DNA of 64,000 bases, taken from Coenobita brevimanus. Its lineage: Eukaryota; Arthropoda; Malacostraca; Decapoda; Coenobitidae. The position numbers and the translations under genes were made by a program. Positions 23,615 to 34,817 of the stretch are shown here, piece by piece. Each line of letters opens with the position of its first letter. Positions within the stretch are counted from its first letter, which is position 1. The stretch lies in assembly GCA_032717465.1 (NCBI GenBank), contig CM064697.1, forward strand, positions 3,463,501 through 3,527,500. The letters run 5' to 3'. The notes under the pieces were generated by a model. It was not told where the DNA came from, searched no databases, and saw nothing but the letters and a program-made list of their open reading frames with translations.

Positions 23615-23918
23615 CGCTCAAAATAAAACACCCGCTTTTGCTCTGTGAGTGCGGGTTTAACAATATACTGAGTAAAACAAACTGTCTTATTCTAAGTGGA
23701 TTTGGAGAACCTCTTCTTCACTGATTTGTTTTACCTATCTCATCTTAATATCCTGTGGTTTGGCATTGACACAGACCATATCCCTACCAAAACGATGTAA
23801 ATTACACACGATAGAATAGCAAGAGGTAGTAGATAAAATAAATCGCCAAGGACGATGTGCCACGAACCCCAAAGAAGCAGATGTTTCCAACGTTCCGTTC
23901 ACGCCACGATGTAATTAC

Positions 23919-23970
23919 CGATGATTTAAGGGGTGATTTAAAGGATGATTTAAAGGATAATTTAATGAAA
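23919..23970. repeat. GATTTAAAGGAT short tandem repeat
   Basis: About four imperfect units of GATGATTTAAAGG type, 11-12 bases each. Confidence 0.7.
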
Positions 23971-24004
23971 GATGATGCATGTGCGCACAGGCGAAATGTA
24001 CACC

Positions 24005-24006
<2 letters not shown>

Positions 24007-24074
<68 letters not shown>

Positions 24075-24121
24075 TATATATAAATATGTAAATGCAGAGA
24101 GAGAGAGAGAGAGAGAGAGAG
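24007..24121. repeat. (AT)n then (GA)n microsatellites
   Basis: An AT array of about 80 bases (24007-24090) is followed by a GA array (24097-24121). Confidence 0.95.
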
Positions 24122-24237
24122 TCATCTTACAGGTGTTATGTACATGTAATTTTCTAAGGGCTGTGTAAGAAGTTCTGATATTTTGTTAGAGCAAGGAAGT
24201 TTTAAATTTACTTTAATAATAACAGTAATATTAATGA

Positions 24238-24265
24238 TAACAACAACAACAACAACAACAACAAC

Positions 24266-24304
<39 letters not shown>
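24238..24304. repeat. (ACA)n(ATA)n trinucleotide array
   Basis: AAC repeats (24240-24266) pass into AAT repeats (24267-24304). It abuts the 3' end of the LINE at 24305 and may be its tail plus flank. Confidence 0.95.
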
Positions 24305-25640
24305 CTATCTATCTATATACCTAGGCTGCTTCCCCCAAGGAAAAGGAGGTAGCCGAGACAGGACGACACACTCCCCATTTACTCATCCATTCAAACACAT
24401 TCATTCGCATCTTAGCCCCAAAGGGGAGAACGGACAGATCCTCACCGCACCACACCGCACAAGGGTCAACTGCGCAATGCAATCAGTGACATCCGCAGCA
24501 GGGCCCGACAACAGAACTGGTTTACCCCTGCCACATCATAACAGACCCATCCCCTTTCCCGCACCTGACCTGACTAGCTGATCAGACCAAATGCGGGAGA
24601 AAATCCCCTCAGGGCTGCGTCATCACTTATTCATTCACAATTTCTCTCCATTTATTTCTGTCACGCACAGCCATTCTTCCTTGCTCAACAGACATCCCTC
24701 TCGCATCCAGCGCTCTCTTCACACTGTCCATCCATCCTATTCGTGGTCTTCCTCTCAGCCTTACACCTCTCACATCAGATCTAGTTATCTTTTTCACCAA
24801 CCGCTCATTATCCATTCTCTCCATATGCCCAGACCATCGCAACACCCTCTGCTCAACTCTACCAGCCATCTCCCGAACAACTCCAGTTCTCCTTCGCACT
24901 TCATCATTTCGCACTCGATCCATACGCGTCACTCCACACATACTCCTCAGACACCTCATCTCCATTACATTCAAACTTTTCCTCTCTGCTACACCTATAT
25001 TCCATGTTTCAGCCCCATATAACGCAGTCGGTACCACAACACCCTCATACAGCCTTCTCTTTACATCCATTCTAAGCAAACGACATCTAAACACTTTTTT
25101 CATTCCTCCCAGCACCTTTCCTACTTCATTTATTCTAAACTTCACTTCTGCATCTATTCTTCCATCCACAGCAACATATAACCCTAGATATTTAAAACAC
25201 TCTACCTCCTCAAGCAACTCGCCATTCAAAACCATATTCACCTCCCTACCATCTACCAACCTCGTTCACTTCATCACTTTACTCTTATTCTCATTTACTT
25301 TCAATTTCCTCCTTTCACACACCCTTCCAAACTCCTCTACCAATTGTCTCAATCTCTCCTCTGAATCAGCCACCAGTGCAGTATCATCTGCAAACAGCAG
25401 CTGCTTCAGATTTCACTCTCCACCATCAACATTCACCAGACTCAGACCTCCACCTAAAACTGTTGCATTCACCTCCCTTACAACACCATCCATGTAAATA
25501 TTAAACAACCAAGGCGACATCACACATCCCTGTCGCAGCCCCACTCTCACGGGAAACCAATCACTCACAGCATTTCCCACTCTTACACACGCTCTACTAT
25601 TTACATAAAAACTTTTCACCCCTTTTAATAACCTACCGGT
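24305..25640 (-). mobile_element. RTE-like LINE: C-terminal half of reverse transcriptase and 3' UTR, two in-frame TGA stops
   Basis: Minus-strand frame from about 25640 to 24627. In order it shows GVKSFYVNSRACVRVG, then RVGLRQGCVMSPWLFNIYMD (an RT block with the RQG turn), then QLLFADDTALVADSEERL with the catalytic FADD at plus 25383-25394. Next come FKYLGLYVAVDGRID, the palm/thumb region, and RWSGHMERM with RGRPRIGWMDSV near the C-terminus, ending WREIVNE. The frame is continuous from 25619 to 24627 except for TGA at 25413-25415, between GGE and NLKQ, and TGA at 25266-25268, after KSKVMK. There is no frameshift. About 320 bases of 3' UTR end in TCTA repeats beside AAT repeats. The 5' part (endonuclease and early RT blocks) is missing, with AAT repeats at the break. 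It was a reverse transcriptase for target-primed retrotransposition and is now inactive and truncated. Clade assignment to RTE-like is by eye. Confidence 0.88.
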
Positions 25641-25679
25641 CCATAATAATAATAATAATAGGAAACAGGACTATGATGG

Positions 25680-25885
25680 CGATAATTTAGTAAGCTAGTA
25701 TGACCTCGAGACAGGAACCAACCCAGTTTTAGATCTTTCACTTCATTGACCTTGCCATGTGACTCCCGGCCTTTATATTTCACCTGGACACTGATATGGT
25801 CACTAGTCCTAAAAAAAATGAGGATTTCCTGGTCAAAGCTTCCAATAATTAAACCCAGACCAGATTTTCAGACACACGACTAGTA
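25680..25885. other. Low-repeat spacer, no gene seen
   Basis: Mixed DNA upstream of the CT array, containing TTGACCTTGCCATGTGACTC near 25748, a possible scrap of the TGACCT tandem family. Confidence 0.4.
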
Positions 25886-25890
25886 GGTGG

Positions 25891-25892
<2 letters not shown>

Positions 25893-25949
<57 letters not shown>
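25893..25949. repeat. (CT)n microsatellite
   Basis: Perfect CT array of about 56 bases. Confidence 0.97.
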
Positions 25950-25952
<3 letters not shown>

Positions 25953-26284
25953 TACATCGCAGTCATTATTTTGTATACTATCGATAACTTTTTAACATGG
26001 ACACAGCTTGCCCTAGTAACAAGCAAGGGGACAGAGCGATGTAATAAAGAAAATAAACTGCAAAGGAAAGAGTGCTACGAAACCTCAGAAGACACTGAGA
26101 ACGTAATGAACAGACGCACCAGTAATATTTCCTACCTGTTACGTGGGCGGTAATGAATAACTACCTTTTATTACTGTTGATACTTACTTCTTATCGTCCA
26201 GTTCTATTTTGAGCCATTAGGAGGGTAGGGGACTGGGGCTAGGTTATTCATTTCACATATTGAAAGCGAGGGGACTAATTCTTC

Positions 26285-26400
26285 CTCCCATGATGGCCTT
26301 GCCTGAGTAGCAAATTCCATCCCATCTTTAGAATTGGAATCCTTTTAGGTCACACCCGTTCCGAGCGACTTAACCCACTCAGTTACCAGGCGTTTATATA
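26285..26400 (-). mobile_element. tRNA-derived SINE-like fragment, copy 3
   Basis: On the minus strand it begins CGCCTGGTAACTGAGTGGG then TTAAGTCGCTCGG. This resembles the D-arm of a leucine- or serine-type tRNA and shares its CGCCTGGT start with the SINE at 4075-4195. A weak B-box-like GGATTCCAATTC follows about 35 bases later. No terminal simple repeat is attached. Confidence 0.5.
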
Positions 26401-26544
26401 TGTTGGTCATATGTTTACTATCCTGTGCAGTAAATCTTTCCCTGGATTGCTGTGTAGAGCCACCTGAAGCTAGAGACACATCGAGTAAGTGGATGGAATG
26501 TGTCCTTACAAACCACCCAGTAATTTACTTTGCTCTTTTCCCCT

Positions 26545-26748
26545 TAAGTTGACCTACTTTTTCGTCATTTTGCAGCTTATTTCACATCGCTCAGTGGCAG
26601 AAGAAGACAGTACTGCGGCTTTACATGCTTCACGTAGCTGTTACTCATTCTCAGCATTATATTCTGATGTTAATATTTTGTTACAACTCTGGATTCAAGA
26701 TGGGGAGATGGCAGCTGAAGACCCAGTGAAAATAAAAAGAGTATAGCA
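26545..26748 (+). repeat. Short interspersed family C, copy 2
   Basis: Landmarks are TTTTCGTCATTTTGCAGC, CGCTCAGTGGCAGAAG, GATGTTAATATTTTGTTACA, ATTCAAGATGGGGAGATGG and a 3' end AAAAAGAGTATAG. The frame ending at 26746 includes LISHRSVAEEDSTAALH and DVNILLQLWIQDGEMAA, which lines up residue by residue with the minus-strand copy near 51800. This may be an old coding or merely an open alignment. Confidence 0.7.
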
Positions 26749-26759
26749 ATAAGTATTAG

Positions 26760-27060
26760 CTTTAGTATCTAGGTCTCGTATTTGTTATAGGGGAAAGGAA
26801 AAAACTAACCTATCCCAGTATCCCCCCCTCAGCCTCACCTCTGCAACCGTGGTCGTTGTTAGAGACAGACGGATAGACCCAGACAACGTACGGATCGGCC
26901 CGCTGATAACACATTCACGCACAGATACTCGCGGCCGATAGCAGCACCCCCCACGCATCCGGGTAGAGGGGTTAAAAATACACTGGACGGGGCGGGAATT
27001 GTGAAAGAATTATTTTAAAGTGGATGCGGCGGCTGCCATTATCCATTTCCGCGTTCATTT
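26760..27060. other. Low-repeat spacer, no gene seen
   Basis: Mixed sequence with a short C-rich patch. No product or RNA recognised. A T run lies at 27059-27071. Confidence 0.4.
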
Positions 27061-27146
27061 TTTTTTTTTTTCAGTTCTCCGTTCTTTCCCTCTCTGTGTA
27101 ATCTCATATATTTTTTTTAATTAGTCTCGGTTCTTTATCTGTCCGT

Positions 27147-27301
27147 TCGTCTGTCCATCCATATTTGTGTCTGTCTGTGTGTCTGTATATATCTCTGTCT
27201 GTCTGTCTCTGGCTGTCTAACTGTCTATCTTTTCTTATCTGCCTATGTGTACCTTTAACTACCCATCTATGCATTTGTGTCTGTTTGCATACCAGTACCC
27301 A

Positions 27302-27371
<70 letters not shown>
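27147..27371. repeat. (TCTG)n region and (CA)n microsatellite
   Basis: Imperfect TCTG/TCTA steps (27147-27240) are followed by a CA array (27309-27371). Confidence 0.9.
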
Positions 27372-27373
<2 letters not shown>

Positions 27374-27464
27374 CCGGTTTATTCCCTCCAGTCTCTCAGT
27401 CTCAAGAGGAAAAAAAATCTGACGGACTTGTGCCAAATGTGAGACTCATTGTTTACAAGCAGGG

Positions 27465-27572
27465 TCTGTTGTGGTTGTTGTGGTTGTTGTTGTTGTTGTT
27501 GATGTAGTTGTTGTTTTTTTCCATTATTTTAGGGTAGTGTTGTTGTTTAGGGTGTTGGTATGGCTGCTTGGA

Positions 27573-27607
<35 letters not shown>

Positions 27608-27623
27608 CATCATCATCATCATC
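27465..27623. repeat. (GTT)n and (ATT)n(ATC)n trinucleotide arrays
   Basis: Interrupted GTT repeats (27465-27515) precede ATT repeats (27574-27606) and ATC repeats (27607-27623). Confidence 0.95.
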
Positions 27624-27846
27624 CGGACCTCCTTTCCCACCCAAGGGCAGGGTGATGAGTAGCAATGTCCAGACAGCCCAAATTTGTCCCATCCAATAGG
27701 CCACGCTTCCATTCACTTATCATTCAAGCCCCTGGAATCCTGGCTCTATGGGATACGCCAAAAACATTCACCACGTTCTGTAGCTTCACATAAACGTATC
27801 CGATTGAGTCAATCTGGACGCTGCCACTTTAAAAAGGGTTGCCAAA

Positions 27847-27888
<42 letters not shown>

Positions 27889-27889
27889 G
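27624..27889. mobile_element. Possible retroelement 3' region between ATT arrays
   Basis: About 220 bases of moderately GC-rich DNA are bounded on both sides by ATT/ATC repeats (right array 27846-27889). The left edge, CCGGACCTCCTTTCCCACCC then AAGGGCAGGG, loosely resembles the antisense 3' UTR start of the 24.3-kb LINE (GCTTCCCCCAAGGAAAAGG). The trinucleotide context fits a LINE or SINE 3' tail. No coding remains. Confidence 0.35.
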
Positions 27890-28044
27890 GCCACGTATTT
27901 TTGATGTTAGTGTTGTTTGGAGGTGTTGTTACTGTCGTTGGGATTATAGATGTTGTTGTTGTTGTTGATGTTATTAATTTTGGCGCTATTGTAGTTTTTG
28001 TTCATCCTTGAGTGAAGGCGTTTCTTTGTGGATGCTTTGTCGTT

Positions 28045-28260
28045 ACCTCCGCCAGCGAAGTTGGAGGAGGTTATGTATTCACCTGTGTTAGTCTGTTTGT
28101 ACACACGATACCTCCAAAAGTTCTCAAGATTTTTCAGTGAAATTTTGTGAAAGGGTGGGCCAGGTGCCAAGAAAGAAGTGATTGAATATTGCGGCGGATC
28201 CGGATCCGGATCCTGCAGTGGAATTGGCGGAGGTATAGGCTCTATGAGTGCTTTCTAGTT
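28045..28260 (+). mobile_element. CCTCCGCC...GGCGGAGG-type repeat, plus copy
   Basis: Starts TACCTCCGCCAGCGAAG then TTGGAGGAGGTTATG and TATTCACCTGTGTTAG. The middle reads CAGTGAAATTTTGTG, then comes a GGATCCGGATCCGGATCC block (28195-28212), and the 3' end is TGGCGGAGGTATAGG, GAGTGCTTTCTAGTT. TACCTCCGCCA and TGGCGGAGGTA form a short inverted pair. The minus copy at 18419-18825 shares both ends. Confidence 0.7.
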
Positions 28261-28284
28261 AATTATTTTTTAGTCTATTTGTAG

Positions 28285-28287
28285 TGT

Positions 28288-28346
<59 letters not shown>
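28285..28346. repeat. (TG)n microsatellite
   Basis: TG array of about 60 bases with one TTTG interruption. Confidence 0.97.
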
Positions 28347-28347
<1 letters not shown>

Positions 28348-28474
28348 ATTATTGACTTTAGGCGGGTTTTTGTGTTTGTCTTACTTGATGGGTTTTTAAG
28401 ACGTGTTTTTGTGGAGCAGATTTTTGTCTTTGATGTTAATTAGGGTTTTGCTTTTTGCTTTTTTCGGCTCGGGA

Positions 28475-28521
28475 TTTTTTTTTTTTTTTTTTTTTTTGGG
28501 GGGGGGACTGGCAGTTTTTAA

Positions 28522-28584
<63 letters not shown>
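28475..28584. repeat. T-run/G-run and (CT)n microsatellite
   Basis: About 23 T followed directly by about 9 G (28475-28506), then a CT array (28526-28584). Confidence 0.95.
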
Positions 28585-28586
<2 letters not shown>

Positions 28587-28587
28587 G

Positions 28588-28735
28588 CTCACTTATAACT
28601 GTAGGTCAACACTGCAATATGTTGCTAATCACGAGGAAGTGCCATGGAAAGGTTGTGGAGCCACTGCCCTGCCTTTCTGCCACTGAGCTACATTAAATAA
28701 GCTATAAAATCACGAAAATCTGGGTCATGTTAAGG
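28588..28735 (-). repeat. Short interspersed family C, copy 3 (5' part)
   Basis: On the minus strand: TGACCCAGATTTTCGTG, ATAGCTTATTTAATG, TAGCTCAGTGGCAGAAAGG. The 5' portion is very close to the copy at 35478 (GACCCAGATTTTCGTCC). TAGCTCAGTGGCAGA here is an excellent match to a tRNA D-arm/A box. The 3' half diverges. Confidence 0.6.
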
Positions 28736-28779
28736 TGAAAGGACTATAACACTCAGAATCAGATTAGGCATTCGTTTGG

Positions 28780-28900
28780 TGTAATCTTGCCCACCCCAGA
28801 CGATTTTGGTCATCTTAGTGGAGGCATTTCGTGGCATTGGAGACTAAGTTTAATCCCACAGTTCTGTTCTCTCCCGTGCTGAATAAAATCGTCTGGAGGC
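28780..28900 (+). repeat. Palindromic family (CCAGACGATTTTATTCA), copy
   Basis: CCCAGACGATTTTGGTCATC at 28796 and GAATAAAATCGTCTGGAGG at about 28880 form the two inverted ends of a unit of about 100 bases. The right end is the cleanest GAATAAAATCGTCTGG in the window. Confidence 0.7.
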
Positions 28901-28959
28901 AGTAGGAATGAAATAGAATATACTGTATCGAACTGAAGAGCCTGAAATATAAGTGTGGG

Positions 28960-29350
28960 ACTTTAGAAGGATTTGGACATTAAAAAAGAAATAAAGAGTG
29001 AGAGCAGTAGAAATGGGACTCTTATGGCATGTGTCGGTACGTGAGTGGCAGAGGCTGTATGGGATAAATGTAAAGCCATGATGGATTCGGGGTTAGGTCT
29101 CTTGATGAAAGGGCAGGAGAGAGTGAGCCGAGTTGATTTGATCACGTAGAGAGGAGGAATGTGAGTAGGTGGCGACAAAGGTACATGTGAGTGAATTTGA
29201 GGGTAGATGTACCCTGTAGAAAACTAAGATGAAGGTGGGTGGATATCACGGTAACCAAATGTGTGAATAAACGAGTTATGAAAACTGAGGAAGCAAAAGA
29301 ACTGATGAATAAGAAAAAGTGGTGGATGAAGTATGTTTGGAGAGACACAT
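28960..29350 (+). mobile_element. RTE-like LINE C-terminal remnant
   Basis: Frame fragments resemble the tail of the 24.3-kb LINE: FDHVERRNVSRWRQRYM, then LRVDVPCRKLR before a stop, RWVDI, and RVMKTEEAKELMNKKKWW ending near 29330. The last part lines up with RGMSVEQGRMAVRDRNKW in that LINE. Stops interrupt it and no catalytic block is present. Confidence 0.5.
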
Positions 29351-29364
29351 GAAGAGAGATGGAC

Positions 29365-29599
29365 CCCCCCCTCCCCCCGCTTCGGTGCCAGAGACTCCAT
29401 CATTTGGTGGCACCGACATATCCGGACGGCTGAACTGCCCGGCCTTATAAAATCCTGGACATGACTCCCTATTTCCTCGAAAGGAGGATAGTGAACTGCA
29501 GTAAAAGAATAACTTAAGGCTGTATCCATTGAGTCCACAATTCAGATTAGCCTGAAGCAACAAGTGTTAACAACAACAACAACAGCAACAACCACAAAG

Positions 29600-29631
<32 letters not shown>

Positions 29632-29640
29632 TTTTTCACC
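29365..29640 (+). mobile_element. Short interspersed family B, copy 2, with CAA tail
   Basis: Ordered landmarks are TTTGGTGGCACCGACATATC, CCCTATTTCCTCGAAAGG, CCATTGAGTCCACAATTCAG and ATTAGCCTGAAGCAAC. Two runs of CAA (about 29568-29595 and 29603-29630) follow. The CAA-rich 3' end is what would be expected of a SINE/LINE tail. Confidence 0.6.
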
Positions 29641-29672
29641 TGGAATGTTCTCTAACCTTCAGACATTAAGAA

Positions 29673-29676
<4 letters not shown>

Positions 29677-29705
<29 letters not shown>
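29677..29705. repeat. Poly-T run
   Basis: About 29 consecutive T. Confidence 0.97.
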
Positions 29706-29707
<2 letters not shown>

Positions 29708-29915
29708 GGAACTTTTGGCTAGTGAGGTGAGGCAGACGATTTCGAAGGCTTGAATATTCCGTAAATGGATGTGTGACTATTTTCTGAACACTCTGTAGTT
29801 AGTTCTCCTACTTTTGTGCACTGCTGTCCCCGTGTCTTGCTACTTCCCACTCCATGAATTAGTGGAAAAGAAAATGAGAATGGAGTTGATGATAGTGATG
29901 TTTGCGGTACTGTTA

Positions 29916-29920
<5 letters not shown>

Positions 29921-30004
<84 letters not shown>
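29921..30004. repeat. (TG)n microsatellite
   Basis: Perfect TG array of about 84 bases. Confidence 0.98.
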
Positions 30005-30008
<4 letters not shown>

Positions 30009-30061
30009 GTGTATAGGTAGGGAATTTCCCAGTGTTTGAGATGTATGTGTGCCACTGTTAT

Positions 30062-30097
30062 ATCTGATGGTATTATGGTCACGGATATTGTTTTGCG

Positions 30098-30128
<31 letters not shown>

Positions 30129-30158
30129 CAGATTAATATGGTCGCTGGTATTGTTTTG

Positions 30159-30249
<91 letters not shown>

Positions 30250-30270
30250 ATACTATGGTCACTAATATTG

Positions 30271-30353
<83 letters not shown>

Positions 30354-30374
30354 CATTATATTATGGTCACTAAT

Positions 30375-30445
<71 letters not shown>
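30062..30445. repeat. Four-unit tandem repeat: TATGGTCACTAATATTGT + (TG)n + (AG)n
   Basis: The non-repetitive phrase TATGGTCACTAATATTGTTCT, or a variant, recurs near 30072, 30138, 30252 and 30361, each time followed by TG repeats. In the two middle units AG repeats also follow. The compound microsatellite and its flank have been tandemly amplified together. Confidence 0.9.
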
Positions 30446-30446
<1 letters not shown>

Positions 30447-30454
30447 CAACTGAA

Positions 30455-30990
30455 GGGAGAGGTGTTAAATACAAGAGCAGTTACAGGAATGGGGAGCGGA
30501 TTATCTGACCATTATATATTTTTACACAGAACATAAATGTGGATAGATGACAGAGTGAAGGAAATAATCAGATAGCAGCGGAAGACATCGGAGCAGAGAA
30601 GTTGGAGGCAGAGGAGTGTAGCAAGAAGTTCAGTGAAGAAGTGACGGAGAAGTTAAACAGGCTCAATGTAGATGAAGTTTGTTAAGTGAGGGAAATTTGG
30701 AGAGTCCTGAAGGAGGTAGAGTGTGTGGTAGGTAAACAGATGGGTGTTGTTGTGAAGTGGAGAAGTTAAGAAGAAGCATGGTGCGGCGAGGATGTGAGAG
30801 TAGCTTGGTGGAGTGAGGAACTGAGAGTTGCATTGGATGTGAAGGCAGCATACAAGGAATGGCTATGGAGTAATGAGAATAAAGAGGCTGAGAGACAAGA
30901 GAGAGGCATAATATATTGAAAGGAAGGGAAGCGAAAAGAGTGGTTTAAAAAGTCTGAAGAATGTACATATGAACTTGGCAGACAGTTACT
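30455..30990 (+). mobile_element. RTE-like LINE: endonuclease end and EN-RT linker, decayed
   Basis: LNTRAVTGMGSGLSDHYIFL (about 30463-30522) carries the SDH motif that closes the apurinic endonuclease domain of non-LTR elements. Downstream, EDVRVAWWSEELRVALDVKAA and then YKEWL, then KEWFKKSEECTYELGRQLL, fit the linker before the reverse transcriptase. Several stops and frame changes make it a pseudogene. It ends at CAT repeats (31001-31050). Confidence 0.6.
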
Positions 30991-31050
30991 GAGCAAATAG
31001 CATCATCATCATCATTATCATCATTATCGTCTTCGTCGTCGTTGTCATCC

Positions 31051-32040
31051 CTCATCAGCACTGTTTATTCCTGTCTATTACTGTTTTTCAAGTTTACAGG
31101 TAAAGTTTTGTGTGTGCAGAAGTTTTGTTGTGTCGATGTTGGAAGTTGTATTGATGTTGGAAGGGAGACTGATTCTTTTCGCTGTTCCCTACAAAATGAG
31201 GCGAAAGTTTGGTGGATTGGGAAGATTGTTGTCCTCCCTCTTCTCTTGCATTTTTTTTCTCCTTTTTTGTTTCACTCTTTCCTAATTATCCTCCTATTTT
31301 GCATAATTTATTCACTCTGTCCTTTCCTACTCTAGTCATATCATCTTTATACGTCTCTCTTCAGCCTTTCTTCCCTTCCTTCTCAAACGTCGTTCCTTAT
31401 CTTGCCCTCCCTGTCTTCCCTTTCTGCATTAAATATACCAGGCATGTCTTCAGTATGGACGGTGCGTTTTAGCTCCAAGGCTGTGACACGTGAAGGTGTG
31501 TGACTGCTGGGTCTCAGGGAACGAACTGCCTAGTGTGTTCAGAAATTGGAAACATGTAGAAGAAAGCACACCCTCTCTTTCCTCCCATGCCCTCTGTTGC
31601 CTCTTACACTCTTCCTTTTAATGGAGTGGGCGCCCTGTCCCTGTTGTGATGGCTGTCTGGTTCCTTTGACTGTGCGGCACCTTCGTCGTCAGTACCTTTG
31701 CGGGTGCCGAGCCAGCAACGGATCATACCTTCTCTCCTCGGTACTTGGGAAAGAGGCTTGTGCTATGGGAGGAGGCACCTTCTCCTTTGTGCTGAACTTT
31801 GGCCTTCTCTACAAGCTTTACCATATTTTAGTCTGTGTTTTAATGAAAATGTTCTCATTTAACCTCAGTCTTTCCACTACGTTTTAGTTTTGCTTGTTTC
31901 TTTTATACTGGTGGTTTGTTTTATGCATCATTTTCCCCTTTGCTTTTCATGGTTTTTATATATTTTGACTTTCTTTTAATGTTTGTTCGGCGGCAAATTA
32001 CCTCTGCTGTTGCACCGCCATGCCACTTTTTCATTCATTT
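31051..32040. other. Low-repeat spacer, no supported gene
   Basis: Nearly 1 kb of T-rich mixed DNA. A 113-codon plus frame starts at 31546 (cysteine- and leucine-rich product). It has no family resemblance I can support, and the flanking sequence gives no exon evidence. Confidence 0.4.
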
Positions 32041-32049
32041 ATTCATACA

Positions 32050-32398
32050 CCCTCCCTTGCCCCTACACACCCCTCTTTGCCCCTACACACCCCTCTTTGC
32101 CCCTACACACCCCTCTTTGCCCCTACACACCCCTCTTTGCCCCTACACACCCCTCTTTGCCCCTACACACCCCTCTTTGCCCCTACACACCCCTCTTTGC
32201 CTCTACACACCCCTCTTTGCCCCTACACAACCTTCCTTGCCCCTGCACAACCTCCCTTGCCCATGCACAACCTCCCTTACTCCTACACAACTTCCCTTGC
32301 CCCTACACAACCTCCCTTGCCCCTACACAACCTCCCTTGCCCCTGCACAACCTCCCTTGCCCCTACACAAAGTCCCTTGCCCCTGCGCACTATTCCCT
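32050..32398. repeat. 20-bp minisatellite CCCCTACACACCCCTCTTTG, about 17 units
   Basis: Units are exactly 20 bases. The first eight or nine are nearly identical and later ones drift to CCCCTACACAACCTCCCTTG. Because 20 is not a multiple of three, each frame cycles through all phases. Two overlapping frames of about 260 residues stay open only through the absence of stops in the unit. Confidence 0.97.
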
Positions 32399-32891
32399 GC
32401 ACACCCTCCCTTCACCCTTCCTCACCCTCCCATCTACTTTCCCTTTTCTTAACACACTTCCACTCCTCTCCACGTTCTCTCTTTCCTCCTCCACACTGTA
32501 CCCTCTCTCTCTCTCCATCTTCCCTTCCCTTCCCTTCCCGTCCCGTCCCGTTCCGTCCCGTCCCGTCCCGTCCCGTCCCGTCCCGTCCCTTCTCTTTCCT
32601 TCGTCATCCGCTCTTTTTGATCTCCATTTCTCAGTCTCTTTCTGCACCTTCCCTTTCTCTCTTCCTCGCACTCTTTCCCCCTCTTTACACCTCCTCTCTT
32701 TTCCATTATCCCCTTTCCCCTCCAGTCTTTCCCCTCCAGTCTCTCCCCTCTTCCCTCCTCCTTTCCTCTCTTAAACATATCCAGCTTGATCTCTAGGCTA
32801 TCTCTCATCCTCCTATCTCCACATCCCTTGCCACCTCCGTCTTTCAACCTCTCTTCGGTTTCTCCTCTGCCCTGTTTAGTCTTTCACACTT

Positions 32892-32895
<4 letters not shown>
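32399..32895. repeat. Pyrimidine-rich DNA with (CCCGT)n
   Basis: C/T-rich sequence with a pentanucleotide TCCCG array of about 12 units at 32531-32590. Confidence 0.9.
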
Positions 32896-32932
<37 letters not shown>

Positions 32933-32953
32933 TTCACCTGCCCTGTCGTCTCC

Positions 32954-33736
<783 letters not shown>

Positions 33737-33833
33737 TCTACCATTCGTCGCAGCTACACGGTTTGCATATTCCATCACCCTTTAACTCAAGACGCTCGCA
33801 GTGGACCCGTTTTACTGCCATGTCTCGCCATTT

Positions 33834-33908
33834 AGAGAGAGAGAGAGAGAGAGAGAATTGCCAAGATAAATTCATGAGCAAACACGGCTGACTAGAAACA
33901 GACAGACG

Positions 33909-33972
<64 letters not shown>
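33834..33972. repeat. (GA)n and (CT)n microsatellites in opposite sense
   Basis: A GA array (33834-33857) and a CT array (33911-33972), separated by about 53 bases, are mutually complementary and could pair. Confidence 0.9.
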
Positions 33973-33974
<2 letters not shown>

Positions 33975-33977
<3 letters not shown>

Positions 33978-34300
33978 CAGCAGGAGCTACATATAATTAC
34001 CCTTTATCATTAAGTATCCTTTCTGACCTCGTTTCTCGTATCGTCCCTTCCCCTCCTCATTTAGTCATTAATCTTCACTTTTATCGCCTCATTACTCTGC
34101 TTGTCCTTGGCCGACATTTCCCTTTATCCTTCACTATTTCTTTATTTTTTTCCTTTTATTCACTTCAACATTTGGATTATTCAGTAAAGTTTTTTCTTCT
34201 GACGCATATAACAACTAATTGACATACAGGGACTATTGATGTTGAGTTTTTGAATGAAAGTATGGACGTATGTATGTTTGTATGCAGGTAGATGTGTATT
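33975..34300. other. Low-repeat spacer, no gene seen
   Basis: T-rich mixed DNA leading into GTAT/GTATG steps (about 34259-34390). Confidence 0.4.
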
Positions 34301-34683
34301 TTATGTATGCATGTATGTGTTTGTATGTATGTGTGTATGTTTAAATGTGTGTGTATGAATTGATGTATGTGTGGATGGATGGATGGGTGGATTTAGCAAA
34401 ACGCCAAGCCCTGACAACCACTTCTGACAAAACTGCACATACAGCCACCGGAGTCCCATGGCTAACATTCCGATTTGGGTTCCGATTGATGTCCTCCGAT
34501 GGGTGTTTTCATCGCCACGCCACCAACAGGACAGCCAACAGCGAGCGCGGAGAGTGAAGGCGCTTGTAAAAACCATAAATGCAATGGAATCGGAATCTGT
34601 TTAGTGAAGGGCAGCGAAACTGTATACTATTCTCATGATGAGAGATTGAAGGACCAGATTTTGTAAATTTACTTCAAGGATCC

Positions 34684-34687
<4 letters not shown>

Positions 34688-34754
<67 letters not shown>
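34688..34754. repeat. (TG)n microsatellite
   Basis: Perfect TG array of about 66 bases. Confidence 0.98.
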
Positions 34755-34760
<6 letters not shown>

Positions 34761-34817
34761 TCTTGGCCTCAAACCCACCAACACCTGCGAATACCTTAAA
34801 ACTTCAGGGCTAACGAT

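Noticed and set aside
31546..31887. 113-codon plus-strand frame as a gene
   Set aside because: Composition is acceptable, but there is no family resemblance, splice context or neighbouring exon.
31916..32796. Proline/threonine-rich frames of about 260 residues
   Set aside because: Product of the 20-bp minisatellite and the following pyrimidine-rich DNA. Two frames are open at once.
34301..34576. Frames on both strands around a 200-base balanced segment
   Set aside because: Short and without motif similarity. The minus frame starts in GTAT repeats.
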